Of a stretch of DNA of 64,000 nucleotides, positions 13,701 through 21,708 are shown one piece after another. Location of the stretch: contig NZ_CP139035.1 of NCBI RefSeq assembly GCF_029854705.2, positions 2,480,001 through 2,544,000 on the forward strand. The letters run 5' to 3'. Each line of letters opens with the position of its first letter. Within the stretch, counting starts at the first letter, position 1. The stretch is from Akkermansia sp. N21116. GTDB taxonomy: Bacteria; Verrucomicrobiota; Verrucomicrobiia; Verrucomicrobiales; Akkermansiaceae. Under the pieces are notes generated by a model. That model was not told where the DNA came from. It searched no databases and was given only the letters and a program-made list of their open reading frames with translations. A program made the translations under genes and the position numbers.

Positions 13701-16700
13701 GTCAGATAGGAATTGTTATTCATCTCGACGGAACCGGCCCAGGTACTGTTTTGATAAACGTACAACCGCCCTTCCTTGTTCAAGGTAATCGTACCCTTGC
13801 GGTCGCCCTTCGTATCAAGATAAACGGGATTCGTTCCGTCGGAACTGCCTAAATAGACATCTCCGTTCTGGATGGACATGCCTGTCATGTACAGGGGGGC
13901 CAAGACTGTCCCCTTTTCGGAACCGCTGTTAAGCAATTCAAAACGGACGCGATTTTTGGTACCGCCAATCGTCGCATCGGAATTGCCGGAGACCTTCACT
14001 TCTCCCAACTCTCCGCTGATTTGCTCAAAGAGGGCCTTTCCGTCACCGCTGATTTTTGTAGATCCCGATACGTGAACCTCCGTATTTTTAACCAGGTTGA
14101 CTGCCCCTCCCGCATCGTAGCCGGTAAGGATTTCCCAGTTGGGAGTCGTCAGGCTCCCTCCCGTCATCGAGTTGGACAGGGATGTGAAACGCACCGTGTC
14201 ACCGGAGACGATGCTTCCGGCTGTCATATCCAGGCCGCCTTCAAAATACACCGATTGGGAGGACTGGATATCGCCTTTCGTCGTCACCTTACCCTTGAAC
14301 TGGATCGTGCCGGCTGAATTGAGGAAATTGCCTGTCCCGATGTTCGATGTCGTATCGACATACATGCCCGGGTTCCCGGCAGACAGGACATTCTGCAGAC
14401 CATCGTTGTTTTTCAGGTCAATGGCAAATACACGGAACTGCTGTGTGGCTCTTACGGAATTCCCGGCCCCGTCAACCGTCAATGTCCCCAATGTTCCCGG
14501 GGTTGCGTCGTAAATGAAAATATTGTTAGCCGAAACGTTAATGTTGTTTCCCTTCAGGGAAACATCACCATACACGCGCAAATCGCTTCCCGCAGTCACC
14601 TTCGTTGCAACGGTTCCGCTTGATACTCCGTTGATCACCACATTGTGAATGCTGTTGACGTCGCCGACCTGGAGGTTTCTTCCCGCACTAACGGTAGAGC
14701 CCTCGTTGACAAGAAGCCCTCCATTGGCCATGGTCATGTTATAGACAGACGACAATTTCGCCCCGTTTCCGCTGACTTGGGCGGCATACTTAACTCCGCC
14801 ATCTTCCTGGAAGGAAGTAATATTCAGGGCGTTTCTGGAGGAGAAAGTCGTGTTATCCCCTTTCAGAACAATACTCTTAACTGTCACGGAATCCCCCGTT
14901 GAGGCATTGCCGGCGGTCAATGTCCCGCCGTCGCTGCCCGTCACGTTTTGAGCCGTCATGGCTCCCTTGACGACGATCTCGCCCTGGTAATCCAAGTCCT
15001 TTTTGACAGTCAGGTGGGATCTATCCCTGGTCGCAGCCGGCCAGGGAGTTATCCCGTCTTCCTTGTAGATAGTGGCTTCTTGGGAAGTCAGAGTACTGCC
15101 TTTGGCAACGTTGAGCCCCCCTTCCACCGCAATGCCGGCCCCCTGGAAGGAAATCGTATTGTGATTGGCAGCATTTTTATCACCCAGAGTCAAGTCTCCA
15201 TCAACGGTCACCACACCCCAGGCATTGACCTTCAACTGATCGGCATCCAGTTCTGTCGCGGATTTCAGGAAAAGGTTTCCATAACTCTCCACCGTATTCC
15301 GGCTGCCGTTGACCGTCAGTGAGCCTATCGTCATGTCGGTCTGAGCCGGTTTGTTACCGCCTTCGGGATAGTCTTCCGGTTTTGGATTGTTGCTGTAAGT
15401 ATAGTTCTTCTGCGTGGAAAGCAACGTGGAATTACCGTTCAGAGTCACACTCGCAGCCTCAATACCGCTGGCGGAACTGAAAAGAGAATCCGTCAATGTC
15501 ACATTCCCGGCTTTGACTGGGGCAGCCGTATGATCGGCATCCGTTTTGTCCGTCAGGATCAAATCCGTGAAGGAAAGGGTCATATCGCTCCCGGAAGTTC
15601 CTGTACCCAAAAGTTGTGAAGAGACAAGCATCACGCGCTTCTCTGCTTGACCCGAAGTGGTCAGGGTACCGCCGATGGAAATATTGCCCGTCCCCGTCCA
15701 TTCCTGAGTAATCTCATCATACGTGGCGGCAATCAATTTGCCATTGGCTTCCAAATTGGCATTCCCCGTAATAACGATGTCTTTTTCCAAGGACTGAATC
15801 GTCCCGGTGTTAGCCTTCAAATCGCCAGTTACAGTAATCGTGCCATTGGCCTGAATCGTCCCGGCATTGGTCAGCTCACCCGTCGAAATGCTTCCAGTAC
15901 CATCCTTAGTTGACAAGGCTTCAAGAAACCCTCCATTCTTCACATCCACGGCACCGGTAATAGTAATATTCCCCGCAGTAGATTCAACAAGTCCTGCCGA
16001 AGTAAGAGACTCAAAATGAATGTCTTTACCAACACTCACGCTGGACGTCTCATCTACGGAAACAGCTCCCGCCGTCAAGGAGGAGGAAACATTCAAAGCA
16101 GATCCCGTCATTTCGAGCGTTCCCATCGTAGAAGCATCGCTACTACCGGTAAGGCTCATGTCGGCATTCGTCAGAGAAATGGTCTTGGCAGTATTACCCT
16201 GAAGCTGCCGGGTTGTAATCGTGACCGGTTTTCCGGTCGATCCATTGGCTGTCAAATCGCCCTCCAAGGAAATCGTGCCATTTGTTGCAAGAAGTGAACT
16301 TCCAGCATTCAGGGTGACATCATCTTTCAGAGTAATTGAACCGGAAGAGGATTTAATAGTGCCGAAATTAGTAACGGCTTTGTCAATAATCAGACTCTTT
16401 TGTCCATCCAGTACACTGGTATTCTTTATAACCTCAACCGTTCCCTTAATCCAAAGATTTTCTGTGGCGGTAAGATTGGAGGTTAAGTCAACATTCCCCC
16501 CAACCGTTATATCTTTGGCAGTAAGCATATGCCCCCCAGTGTAATTGCCGGCAACGTCAACGGTAACCTTATTCCAGTCACTATATGAATTGAGAGTCAT
16601 GTCACCACCAACTGTCAACGTGGAATTGGCTCCTAAATTCAATTTGGCATTGTTATCCAGAACCTTCAAATTACCAGCCGTTTCCAACGATCCAAAAGAA

Positions 16701-18514
16701 GCCGTTCCGGAACCTTCCTCCAAAACGAGGGACTTCAGTTTGACATCAGCGTTTTTAACATTAAAGATGGCTCCTGATTTTCCTTTCAGGATCAAATCCA
16801 TGCCGCTCCAATCATTGGCAGCCGTGTCTCCAAGAGTAATTTGGGTACCGTTCAATTGAAGCGTTCCGGGAGTCGTCGTCCATGTCAAGGAATTGGCAGA
16901 AATGGTTCCGCCTCCGATCTCTCCTCCCGTATTCGCCAGAGAACCAATGGTTAGGTTCCGGGAAGCGCTGATATTGAAAGTATTCCCGGCCAATGTCACA
17001 GCTCCGGTCAAAGATATGTTGCTGGCCTTCAGAATACCGGATACCTCTGTAGCGCCGCTCAACGTCATATTTCCGGAATCAGACGACAAAGAGCCGGATA
17101 TATTGGACGCTCCGGTCACAGTTACCTCACTCTTCGTGACAACCTTCCCTCCGACGACCAAGCTATCACCATTCACAGCCAGGCTTTTAGCCCACATGCT
17201 TCCATTGAGGACGGCATTGCCGCCGATAATGACATCGCGTCCGACAGCTGAACTTCCCCGGACATCCCATGTTGTTCCGGCATTAAGTGTCAATCCGTTT
17301 GCAATCGTGATATCCGCACCATTACCTGTTGTCGTTAAATAGGCGGAGGAATTCAACGAAAGGGAATTCAGGGCTATGGCTTCCAAAGAGGAAAGGGTCA
17401 ACTTCGTACCATTGAGGGAAAGGTCAGAGGAACCGGAGCCCCCATTGAATGAAGCAGCCGTGATGGTACCGGCGCCTAGTGTCCAGGATTGAGTGTTCAG
17501 AGTTCCGGTCAAATTCATACGGGAACCGGTAACAGTCTCCAGGGTATGCACAGTCAGGGAATTCGCGGTCAAACTCCCGTTTTTTCCCATATTGAGAGAT
17601 TGGGCAACGACACTCTGCCCATTTGCATTCAAGGTCCCGGAAAGCTCAATGGTCCCATTGGCAGCCGTCACGGTTCCACCAGCCGTCACGGTTCCGGCGA
17701 TTGCCATGCCGCCGTTCGTCGAAGTCAGAGTTCCCTTGCTGGTCAAACTTGTCCCGGACCCCGCACTGATATCGCCCTCCGAAGTAACGGCTCCAGCTGT
17801 CAAAGCTCCGTTGCCGGTAATGGCCAATGAATTGACGGACAGGTTCCCCTCCAGGGACAAATTCGTCCCGTCGACAACCATGTCGCTGTCTCCCATCCCT
17901 CCGTTGAAAGATTGGGCCAGAATAGTCCCTCCTGAACTCAGTGTCCACGATTGCGTCGTCAATCCCCCCGACAAAGTAATCGTTCCCGCATTCGACAATG
18001 CACCCGACACGTCCAAGTTGGTTCCTGTCAATGTGGAGGATGCCCCCAATGTAAAATCGCCCCCCACCTTTACATTGCCAGTAGACACAAGATTTCCGGT
18101 TGCCGTCATCGCATCAGTGACTTCCAGACCATCAAAGGTCAAGGTCTTCCCTGCCGCTGTAACCGATACAGATTCAAACACTGAACCTGCCGTCGCAATA
18201 TTCCAGTCAAGCGCACTCGTCAACGTAAACGAACCATAAGTGTCTTTTTGACCAAAAATCACTTCCTGCAATCCTGTCCTCTCTTCGAGAGAGGACGGAT
18301 CCTGATCTCCGAATATAAGATTGTCGTGCGGAAGCAAATCCTGCCGGTGCGGGCTATCCGGAGTGTCCGGACTAGGATTCCACCAATTTTCAACAAAGGA
18401 ACCGCCGTTTTCACCGTACCACGACAGGGTGGCAGACTGGACAGTGTAGGAGAAAACCGCAAGAAAGCTGGACAGCAGAGCGGTTCTTAAGGGGAGGGGA
18501 AGGCGAATTTTCAT
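7700..18514 (-). CDS. Giant secreted beta-strand-repeat (autotransporter-like) protein, N-terminal 3604 residues
   Basis: The start has a clear signal peptide: basic MKIR, a hydrophobic stretch to about residue 25, and a probable cut after VQS-A. Residues 30-110 form a non-repetitive cap rich in Trp, Asp and Pro. After that, thousands of residues are low-complexity beta strands (Ser/Thr/Asn/Gly, with one Cys noticed, in the PVGCQS stretch), as in autotransporter-associated beta-strand-repeat proteins. A denser repeat block lies at about 11.23-12.08 kb. The frame ends at a TAG (7700-7702) but continues directly beyond it, so the intended protein probably exceeds 6170 residues. No Shine-Dalgarno site is visible before the ATG. 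Likely a surface adhesin or matrix protein; ligand unknown. The plus-strand open frames across it are shadows of its repetitive codons. Confidence 0.85.
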   Translation of the reverse strand: MKIRLPLPLRTALLSSFLAVFSYTVQSATLSWYGENGGSFVENWWNPSPDTPDSPHRQDLLPHDNLIFGDQDPSSLEERTGLQEVIFGQKDTYGSFTLTSALDWNIATAGSVFESVSVTAAGKTLTFDGLEVTDAMTATGNLVSTGNVKVGGDFTLGASSTLTGTNLDVSGALSNAGTITLSGGLTTQSWTLSSGGTILAQSFNGGMGDSDMVVDGTNLSLEGNLSVNSLAITGNGALTAGAVTSEGDISAGSGTSLTSKGTLTSTNGGMAIAGTVTAGGTVTAANGTIELSGTLNANGQSVVAQSLNMGKNGSLTANSLTVHTLETVTGSRMNLTGTLNTQSWTLGAGTITAASFNGGSGSSDLSLNGTKLTLSSLEAIALNSLSLNSSAYLTTTGNGADITIANGLTLNAGTTWDVRGSSAVGRDVIIGGNAVLNGSMWAKSLAVNGDSLVVGGKVVTKSEVTVTGASNISGSLSSDSGNMTLSGATEVSGILKASNISLTGAVTLAGNTFNISASRNLTIGSLANTGGEIGGGTISANSLTWTTTPGTLQLNGTQITLGDTAANDWSGMDLILKGKSGAIFNVKNADVKLKSLVLEEGSGTASFGSLETAGNLKVLDNNAKLNLGANSTLTVGGDMTLNSYSDWNKVTVDVAGNYTGGHMLTAKDITVGGNVDLTSNLTATENLWIKGTVEVIKNTSVLDGQKSLIIDKAVTNFGTIKSSSGSITLKDDVTLNAGSSLLATNGTISLEGDLTANGSTGKPVTITTRQLQGNTAKTISLTNADMSLTGSSDASTMGTLEMTGSALNVSSSLTAGAVSVDETSSVSVGKDIHFESLTSAGLVESTAGNITITGAVDVKNGGFLEALSTKDGTGSISTGELTNAGTIQANGTITVTGDLKANTGTIQSLEKDIVITGNANLEANGKLIAATYDEITQEWTGTGNISIGGTLTTSGQAEKRVMLVSSQLLGTGTSGSDMTLSFTDLILTDKTDADHTAAPVKAGNVTLTDSLFSSASGIEAASVTLNGNSTLLSTQKNYTYSNNPKPEDYPEGGNKPAQTDMTIGSLTVNGSRNTVESYGNLFLKSATELDADQLKVNAWGVVTVDGDLTLGDKNAANHNTISFQGAGIAVEGGLNVAKGSTLTSQEATIYKEDGITPWPAATRDRSHLTVKKDLDYQGEIVVKGAMTAQNVTGSDGGTLTAGNASTGDSVTVKSIVLKGDNTTFSSRNALNITSFQEDGGVKYAAQVSGNGAKLSSVYNMTMANGGLLVNEGSTVSAGRNLQVGDVNSIHNVVINGVSSGTVATKVTAGSDLRVYGDVSLKGNNINVSANNIFIYDATPGTLGTLTVDGAGNSVRATQQFRVFAIDLKNNDGLQNVLSAGNPGMYVDTTSNIGTGNFLNSAGTIQFKGKVTTKGDIQSSQSVYFEGGLDMTAGSIVSGDTVRFTSLSNSMTGGSLTTPNWEILTGYDAGGAVNLVKNTEVHVSGSTKISGDGKALFEQISGELGEVKVSGNSDATIGGTKNRVRFELLNSGSEKGTVLAPLYMTGMSIQNGDVYLGSSDGTNPVYLDTKGDRKGTITLNKEGRLYVYQNSTWAGSVEMNNNSYLTLAGGNILGDVYSAGTSSDFNTNNITLDVQGGGLIHGNVILNAVTVIGDTGKTVTVDGDLSITNSTPADALQFFASTSLTYTSGQLTIVDNPPVSDPDVSQINDSVKKVIIEGDSMVTLGKLYANGYSSGTIPHEVSIRFGDLTIVSGNYKGDLLFEESNQAQNNANVSRKLTISTDTANDHNMIVLASGIISVSNDTTFTLNGELRGDMSLLMEGGGTKIFNKTLNGTDTDYTADITWTAGKLQLGADNAIGTQGTLFVKSTTGEALELISNIPNAAGTITTSKNIDFSASPVTVNTVDNLTLTGNVTGGTMSKNGAGVLDMSSAAVDIDTLNVYGGTVHDLSAGNSLYDNVNVSAHAVFMGDVGTYGNLTSRATITIVDGEVTDIGGGFLSTVHGDVFGNIVTEHVGKESPDEGRTAYNSVIVLADMVSQAGHTGNIVNGGTLLIDGSNLSMTGAMNPDRGNGSDFSRLTLTGSSLEMTGNIYASRYQRPEDKPADEAVWDGGWFAMQDSSLVSKTGKIEITGKTQGISWNGSKTSVDQSDVRFYGNVLTANTGMNLDLEFVGGTVGGTVDLTQNSIISKGNVFTVLNGGMSFAGRSFEDESKFDSNTLTSRDDMTLDMSFKNGFDSNELTSQQGALSFKGESLEEKEIHGAGFRYNTFSSRGDMDIELSTNVLAMENTFTSAMGGMRFFYHSGGTKSYGETLLGFLDNTLTSKGDMVVVLNTHVTASGNILTSSAGTLDFTYRFQGELAEGSGGEPLVHGVTDNTLTSQGNMALRLDARNVSGNTFYSKAGNMLLSGIPDSGILVDERVLSGNSLLAQGDITFDQSLDIKEFNNNLIQSGKDNLKLLGDIFVNTVIGDGADQTNPSGKNVANTFAATRQFTNNAFMSLGSGSSVSAQLWNLNADAVIYDGGVTIKAPVNAGIVWQGTSRRLTLNGGASHVLGRLTLNSGELVLNDGATASALDVQGTDTGTDMQGRITLNDASTLTFDSMETIGKVILADDSIEKRMGSILTIANKNSHIGELTLSRDSVLSLSKGHLTIDVLRQNGKKTGGEVFVGMGDLTVGSTDWDDNTYFSGSMTASQGSIYLATGGEFRLDEVTISASSSVSNTGNLYLSSGSSVSASDWYVNGKAVLTNAGVSLNNRLLLGGDLYLEGLNDESVWSGWLKNSLSAGEWDALGSDEAKKAKVMALLGKQAYNLGNVSSSILTPAGGSYPTLSLVNLNDIAQTVRADVVDGGYFNVSIDNSELNVSKIQTFGDTTLKNKAVLSANGSVHLFGQVSLENSSISSRGIGNIILGAVDGTTALGEVVKLKNTEMNASGLTLSFRGAINTGLASDGSISGNTFQAATFDWQPVGCQSVTFGAGNKFAIVTSTKVADQSSFVFDPGTGSGGNDYGSLGQITMGKESSLKLLHNSLLEAKGISMTSGNLVLQQESRLSSYGTLTMGSGNVTVENKSKLLVDGASFGGHVSVSGSSYMLVNGSVTQQSGNLNISSDSNFAGFGDYSAQGSKISIEGAKATMTLSGVLSMNSSIDIAMDSASLSVTDGGGVSLGGIIANSKSFIDLDHATAAFVTDNLVLNDTATAVINDTTITEGGIYHNGIGFLSLDNLTMSEKASKIVLNSGDTTMTGVITLGSGSDQGVYVQGGSLSIGDTSLEKATQLSGMVSLSSGTVTVHNVDLLEKVVVQSGIGIRQLIFNPLTSDGAIRIQNVQLGQMEVNSSLRMTIGDSRSVRTGNLSGNGPITLIGQGSLTLGRLTDNTDYTGDITWSGSSLSLTADHALGTIGQLLVTGNFQGILDVSGTGAHSKDLAIDSQTGSLTVTNQGGDRTTMTGTVRMSGILIKEGAGSLIIDDKTPEKPSWMNNVTVNAGSLTLIHVADHGIAGRLTANNGVLTLDGIDSNAVSDITVKGSLGKIVLTNASDIRSRVVSDFNAGRLIVDNDSSLIVNGLLDAGGSSAMTIDSGSLQVDGNMLLSGTGDWILRDVYLSSYDTMILSMENLRG
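11230..12076 (-). repeat. Tandem block of about 30-residue repeats within the giant protein
   Basis: On the coding strand, about ten units share the pattern N-T/x-L/F-T/S-S-x-x-G-x-M followed by a strand such as xLxLxxxN. Examples are NTLTSKGDMVVVL, NTLTSQGNMALRL, NTFSSRGDMDIEL and NTFTSAMGGMRFF. Units are spaced irregularly by loops that carry unusual residues for this protein (Arg, Glu, Phe, Tyr, His). The block is more regular than the rest of the passenger and probably forms a distinct stretch of solenoid rungs. Confidence 0.6.
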
Positions 18515-18944
18515 AAATCTGACTAGTTAGAAGGGACCACGCATAGTCTGACGGATTTAACATCCGCTAATTATTTGTTTTGTAATTAATTTATTTAAAT
18601 TGCCGATTTTTATAAATTTTCCAATTTTTCAACGTCTGTTAAAATTTATTTTCAAAACACGCAAAACAAAAGATTAAAATTAAATACAACGCATCCGATA
18701 AATGGACACAATATATTATATATCAATTTATTATGAAAATATAAAATAGAGAAAAGAGCGAGATTCGATTAAATCAATGCATCAATCAATAAAACATACA
18801 CGAAAAAACAATACAAACGTTTGTTTATAATACCTGAATTCATCGGTTTTACTAGCCCATGGTTGGGTTAGATAGAAGGAGAGAGGGGAATTTTTCATAA
18901 AAACGTCAAACTAAATGTGTCTTGCCGGGTTGTTTATCCTTGTC

Positions 18945-18963
18945 AGCGGATGTTAAATCCGCT
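18945..18963. repeat. Perfect inverted repeat AGCGGAT-GTTAA-ATCCGCT, operator-like
   Basis: Seven-base arms flank a 5-nt centre. A second copy of 17 of these bases, in opposite orientation, lies at 18552-18568, about 40 bp before the start codon of the giant gene. Symmetry and proximity suggest a regulator binding site, but no regulator gene is nearby to support it. Confidence 0.45.
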
Positions 18964-19080
18964 AGTTACAAACAATATATCCGATATTTTATTATCTTAA
19001 ATTCACAAGAAACATTTCTCTATTTATTATAAAAATATCATCATCCTATTAAAGGGCTTATATTTGCAGGAAAAACTCTT

Positions 19081-19257
19081 ATGAAAAAGACGACAGAAAT
19101 GAAAATTCACTGCAGTTATTTGTCATATGATGGATTTAACACCAAAGACAATACATATTTATGGGCATTCATAGAATACCCACATTTCCGCATCGGACAA
19201 AAGGAGAGTCCCGATCCGTTAAATCTAATATCCATCATGAAGTTGGATATTTATTAG
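19081..19257 (+). CDS. Possible 58-residue small protein, unknown
   Basis: ATG opens a 58-codon frame ending in TAG inside the A+T-rich region. It begins MKKTTEMKIH and is rich in Tyr, Lys and Ile, with no signal peptide, membrane segment or recognisable domain. A weak AGGA lies about 11 nt before the ATG. Two GTTAAATC motif copies fall inside it, which argues that the stretch may be regulatory DNA or a gene remnant instead. In A+T-rich DNA an open frame of this length is easily explained by chance or decay. Confidence 0.2.
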   Translation: MKKTTEMKIHCSYLSYDGFNTKDNTYLWAFIEYPHFRIGQKESPDPLNLISIMKLDIY

Positions 19258-19323
19258 TCAGGACACCATATCACAACTTCTTCTGGATTCTCTCATGATT
19301 TCCACGAGAAAGGGAAGCCGTTC

Positions 19324-19806
19324 CTACAATTCCGGATCAGGCAGAATATCGACATAGATACCGGGAGTACTGCCTTCCACCGGAACTGCACCGACGGTTT
19401 TGGCATAAAACTCCGCCGGGCCGACACCTCCGATAAAGGCGTAGGCAAACCCCATGTCCCTCAGGGCACCGAGGGCAGTCACCAGAAGGGCTTTGCCAAG
19501 TCCGCTCCTGCGTACGGAAGGATCGGTTCCCATGGGGCCAAGGAAACCGCGAGCCGTTACATCGTAGCATGCGAAGCCGACAATCCGGCTGTCGCACGTG
19601 GCAATGAAGCATGAAACGGGTTGACGCCCGAAAGCGACCTTCGTTTCGCTGACCCACTTGGGGCTGAACGTCCTTCCGACCCAGTCGGTCACGATATGGC
19701 GTTCGTAGGCGCCCGGACGACGGATCAGAATCCCCTGCCCCTTCAGTTCGTTGATCGAGGAGGAAACGTCAGGAAGGTCGTAAAGGCGAACCAGCATGTC
19801 AAACAT
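19324..19806 (-). CDS. GNAT-family N-acetyltransferase
   Basis: A 160-residue protein of normal GNAT length. The acetyl-CoA pyrophosphate loop is visible as VRRSGLGKAL (residues 98-107), matching the R/Q-x-x-G-x-G/A signature, preceded by the strand FLGPMGTDP. The C-terminal part has the AEFYAKTVGAVP pattern usual for the last helix and strand of the fold. The substrate cannot be told from sequence. It lies 80 bp downstream of the dynamin-like gene on the same strand. A TATAGC hexamer ends 8 nt before the ATG, so it may also have its own promoter. Confidence 0.8.
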   Translation of the reverse strand: MFDMLVRLYDLPDVSSSINELKGQGILIRRPGAYERHIVTDWVGRTFSPKWVSETKVAFGRQPVSCFIATCDSRIVGFACYDVTARGFLGPMGTDPSVRRSGLGKALLVTALGALRDMGFAYAFIGGVGPAEFYAKTVGAVPVEGSTPGIYVDILPDPEL

Positions 19807-19886
19807 GGAATGATGCTATACGGTTCACCGCCTGCCGTGAATCCCAAAATGACAAACTCGCGGAAAAACATGCGCCCGGCACCACC

Positions 19887-21554
19887 CTATCTGGGCTGTC
19901 GCATGGCGGTCAGTTTGTAGAACAGCTGGTTGTGCTCGGCGAGGAGAGGGGTGATCTGGTCGGCGCTGACAGCCACCTGTCCCCGGATATCGGTGTAGAG
20001 CTTGCGATAGTCCACCAGCCCTCCCATGGTCGCGAGAAACAGGGGTTCCTTCAAACCGCTGACAATAGCCAGGTGCATGTCTCCGGCAGCATCCTCCAAT
20101 TGGCGGATCAGGCGGATTTTCACGAAGATGAGAGCTAGGGAGGACAAAACCCAGAGGACGGCGGCACAACCGACCAGGACGAATCCCGCGGAGGATTCCC
20201 CGAGTCCTCCGAGAATGCCTCCGGCGGCGATCAGCAGGAAAATGATGAAAAGTTGCTTGTACATCCACTTTTCCTGCCCGGCATACAATTTCGACAGACA
20301 GGACTTCAATCCGAAATCATTGAGAGGCTGGTAAACGGCACGTCCCAAGCGACGGCGATAGGTGTCCAGACTCGTCTGGAGGCGTTCTGCCGGGAAATCT
20401 CCGATGTCGCACTCCATCTGGTCCTGGACGCGGGGACGGATGGAATTCCAGTGCTGGGTGCAGGCCGTCAGGAACTCGCGGTTGTAGTACTCCTGGCGTT
20501 CTTCGATGCTGTGAGCAATTTGTTTGTAAAACCAGTTGTCAATGCCCGCGGCCATGTGGCCCAGGCAACGGACGCGGTTCAGGGAAAGGACATAGCCAAG
20601 CTGTCTGGCCGTTTTGCGGGCCAGGCGCGGAACAAACTCCTGAACGAGAGTAGACATGGCTTCCAGACGTGTGGGAAGGATGCGGGCCATCTGGTTGCAA
20701 ACGGAGTCGATTTCGCTCTCGATCCTGGCCAGGAACCCCGAGTCCATACGCAGGAGGCGATCCTGGTTGCGCAAGACCTGTTTCTGTTCTTCCAACAAGG
20801 ATGCCGTTGCGGCGATCACCCGGGCGTTCATGCCGAGGGAAGCCATCCTGACGGCCAAAATGTGGTTGACGCGCCGGGTCAGGGCATCGGCTCCGTATCC
20901 TTTCTGGCTCCCCCCTCCGCAGACGGGAAAGAGAGGTGGTTCCGTATCAAGATAACGGCGGCAGTCCTCGCGGACAATGTCTTTGACGTTCTGGATCTGG
21001 TCGAAACTACACTCGTCGGGATGTGTCACGGCAATAATCATCCGGGTGTAGTATTCGGGGGGAAACCGGGAGATGAAATCCCACGCATTCCGGGAATACG
21101 GCATTGTGGCGGAAATCACCATGATGATGACATCCGCTCCTTGGAGAGCCTCCTGCAGGAGATCCCCTTCCTTGTCGAAATCGCGAATGCTCGTATCAAT
21201 AAATTCGACATCACGCAGCTGAGGCAGAGGATAGTAGGCGGCCTCCTCCCCCTGGGCAAGTTCTCCCGAAGCATGAACGTCGAACCTCCAGCGAAGGACG
21301 GGAACGCCGCGCGACATCCTCCCGAACGTATCCTCTTTGGGAGAAACCATCAGGTCCAGTACGGACGACTTGCCGGCACAGGTATCCCCGATCACGGCAA
21401 CGGCCGGAATGCGTTCCGCCGCCCGCAGCGCATCTCGCAACGGCTCTTCCGCCGGGAAAATACAGTCGTCCCCCAGTTTGCGGGAAAAATCAAGGGCGCA
21501 CTCAGCGATGTTGCGCACGTGATAGGATAAGGCATGTTGTCCCTGTTTCAGCAT
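19887..21554 (-). CDS. Dynamin-like GTPase with C-terminal membrane segments
   Basis: The G1 P-loop GDTCAGKS is at residues 56-63. The switch II position reads EFIDTSI and the G4 position is VTHPDE, so G3 and G4 deviate from the classical DxPG and T/NKxD. A long helical middle part follows. Two adjacent hydrophobic segments lie at about residues 436-481 (FIIFLLIAAGGILGG and AAVLWVLSSLALIFV), then a short helical tail. This is the layout of bacterial dynamin-like proteins that insert a paddle into the membrane. A longer frame could begin at a TTG at 21617, but that codon lies inside the terminator hairpin of the upstream gene, so the ATG at 21554 is chosen. The role may be membrane remodelling or envelope stress; this is inferred from family only. 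Only one such gene is present, although many bacteria carry them in pairs. Confidence 0.8.
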   Translation of the reverse strand: MLKQGQHALSYHVRNIAECALDFSRKLGDDCIFPAEEPLRDALRAAERIPAVAVIGDTCAGKSSVLDLMVSPKEDTFGRMSRGVPVLRWRFDVHASGELAQGEEAAYYPLPQLRDVEFIDTSIRDFDKEGDLLQEALQGADVIIMVISATMPYSRNAWDFISRFPPEYYTRMIIAVTHPDECSFDQIQNVKDIVREDCRRYLDTEPPLFPVCGGGSQKGYGADALTRRVNHILAVRMASLGMNARVIAATASLLEEQKQVLRNQDRLLRMDSGFLARIESEIDSVCNQMARILPTRLEAMSTLVQEFVPRLARKTARQLGYVLSLNRVRCLGHMAAGIDNWFYKQIAHSIEERQEYYNREFLTACTQHWNSIRPRVQDQMECDIGDFPAERLQTSLDTYRRRLGRAVYQPLNDFGLKSCLSKLYAGQEKWMYKQLFIIFLLIAAGGILGGLGESSAGFVLVGCAAVLWVLSSLALIFVKIRLIRQLEDAAGDMHLAIVSGLKEPLFLATMGGLVDYRKLYTDIRGQVAVSADQITPLLAEHNQLFYKLTAMRQPR

Positions 21555-21588
21555 AGGTCGGCGCGGAATGTCTGGAACCCTGCAGCAT

Positions 21589-21625
21589 AAAAAAGAGCTC
21601 TTTGAGAACCACCTCAAGAGCTCTT
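21589..21625 (-). terminator. Rho-independent terminator after the polysaccharide deacetylase gene
   Basis: On the minus strand, AAGAGCTCTTGAG pairs with CTCAAAGAGCTCTT (one bulged base) around a 6-nt loop and is followed at once by six Ts. It sits about 85 bp past the deacetylase stop codon. It also rules out the TTG start that would extend the dynamin-like gene into it. Confidence 0.85.
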
Positions 21626-21708
21626 GTGTGATGCTTAAGGCATTTTAACCATTTCACCGGCGCTTGTCTATGCCAAAACCGGGAAAAAAGGGCAACGCCA
21701 AGCGAAGA

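Larger units (their letters stand above)
18515..19323. promoter_or_regulatory. A+T-rich intergenic region upstream of the giant gene, with repeated GTTAAATC motifs
   Basis: About 800 bp without a convincing gene, far richer in A+T than anything else in the window. The 8-mer GTTAAATC, in either orientation, occurs at 18554-18561, 18952-18959, 19133-19140 and 19218-19225. The first two share 17 bases (AGCGGATGTTAAATCCG) in opposite orientation, and the second sits in a perfect inverted repeat. A further imperfect hairpin (CTAGCCCA...TGGGTTAG) lies near 18852-18871. The region probably holds the promoter and regulatory sites of the giant gene, whose start codon adjoins it. I could not pick a confident -35/-10 pair. 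Confidence 0.5.

Noticed and set aside
350-18490. Dozens of plus-strand open frames of 60-363 codons across the first 18.5 kb
   Set aside because: They are antisense shadows of the giant minus-strand gene. Their translations lack domains, and two or three overlap one another in different frames.
20253-21530. 425-codon plus-strand frame opposite the dynamin-like gene
   Set aside because: The minus strand carries a P-loop GTPase with membrane segments; the opposite frame is its codon-bias shadow.
21555-21617. TTG start extending the dynamin-like protein by 21 residues
   Set aside because: The codons lie inside the terminator hairpin and T-run of the deacetylase gene.
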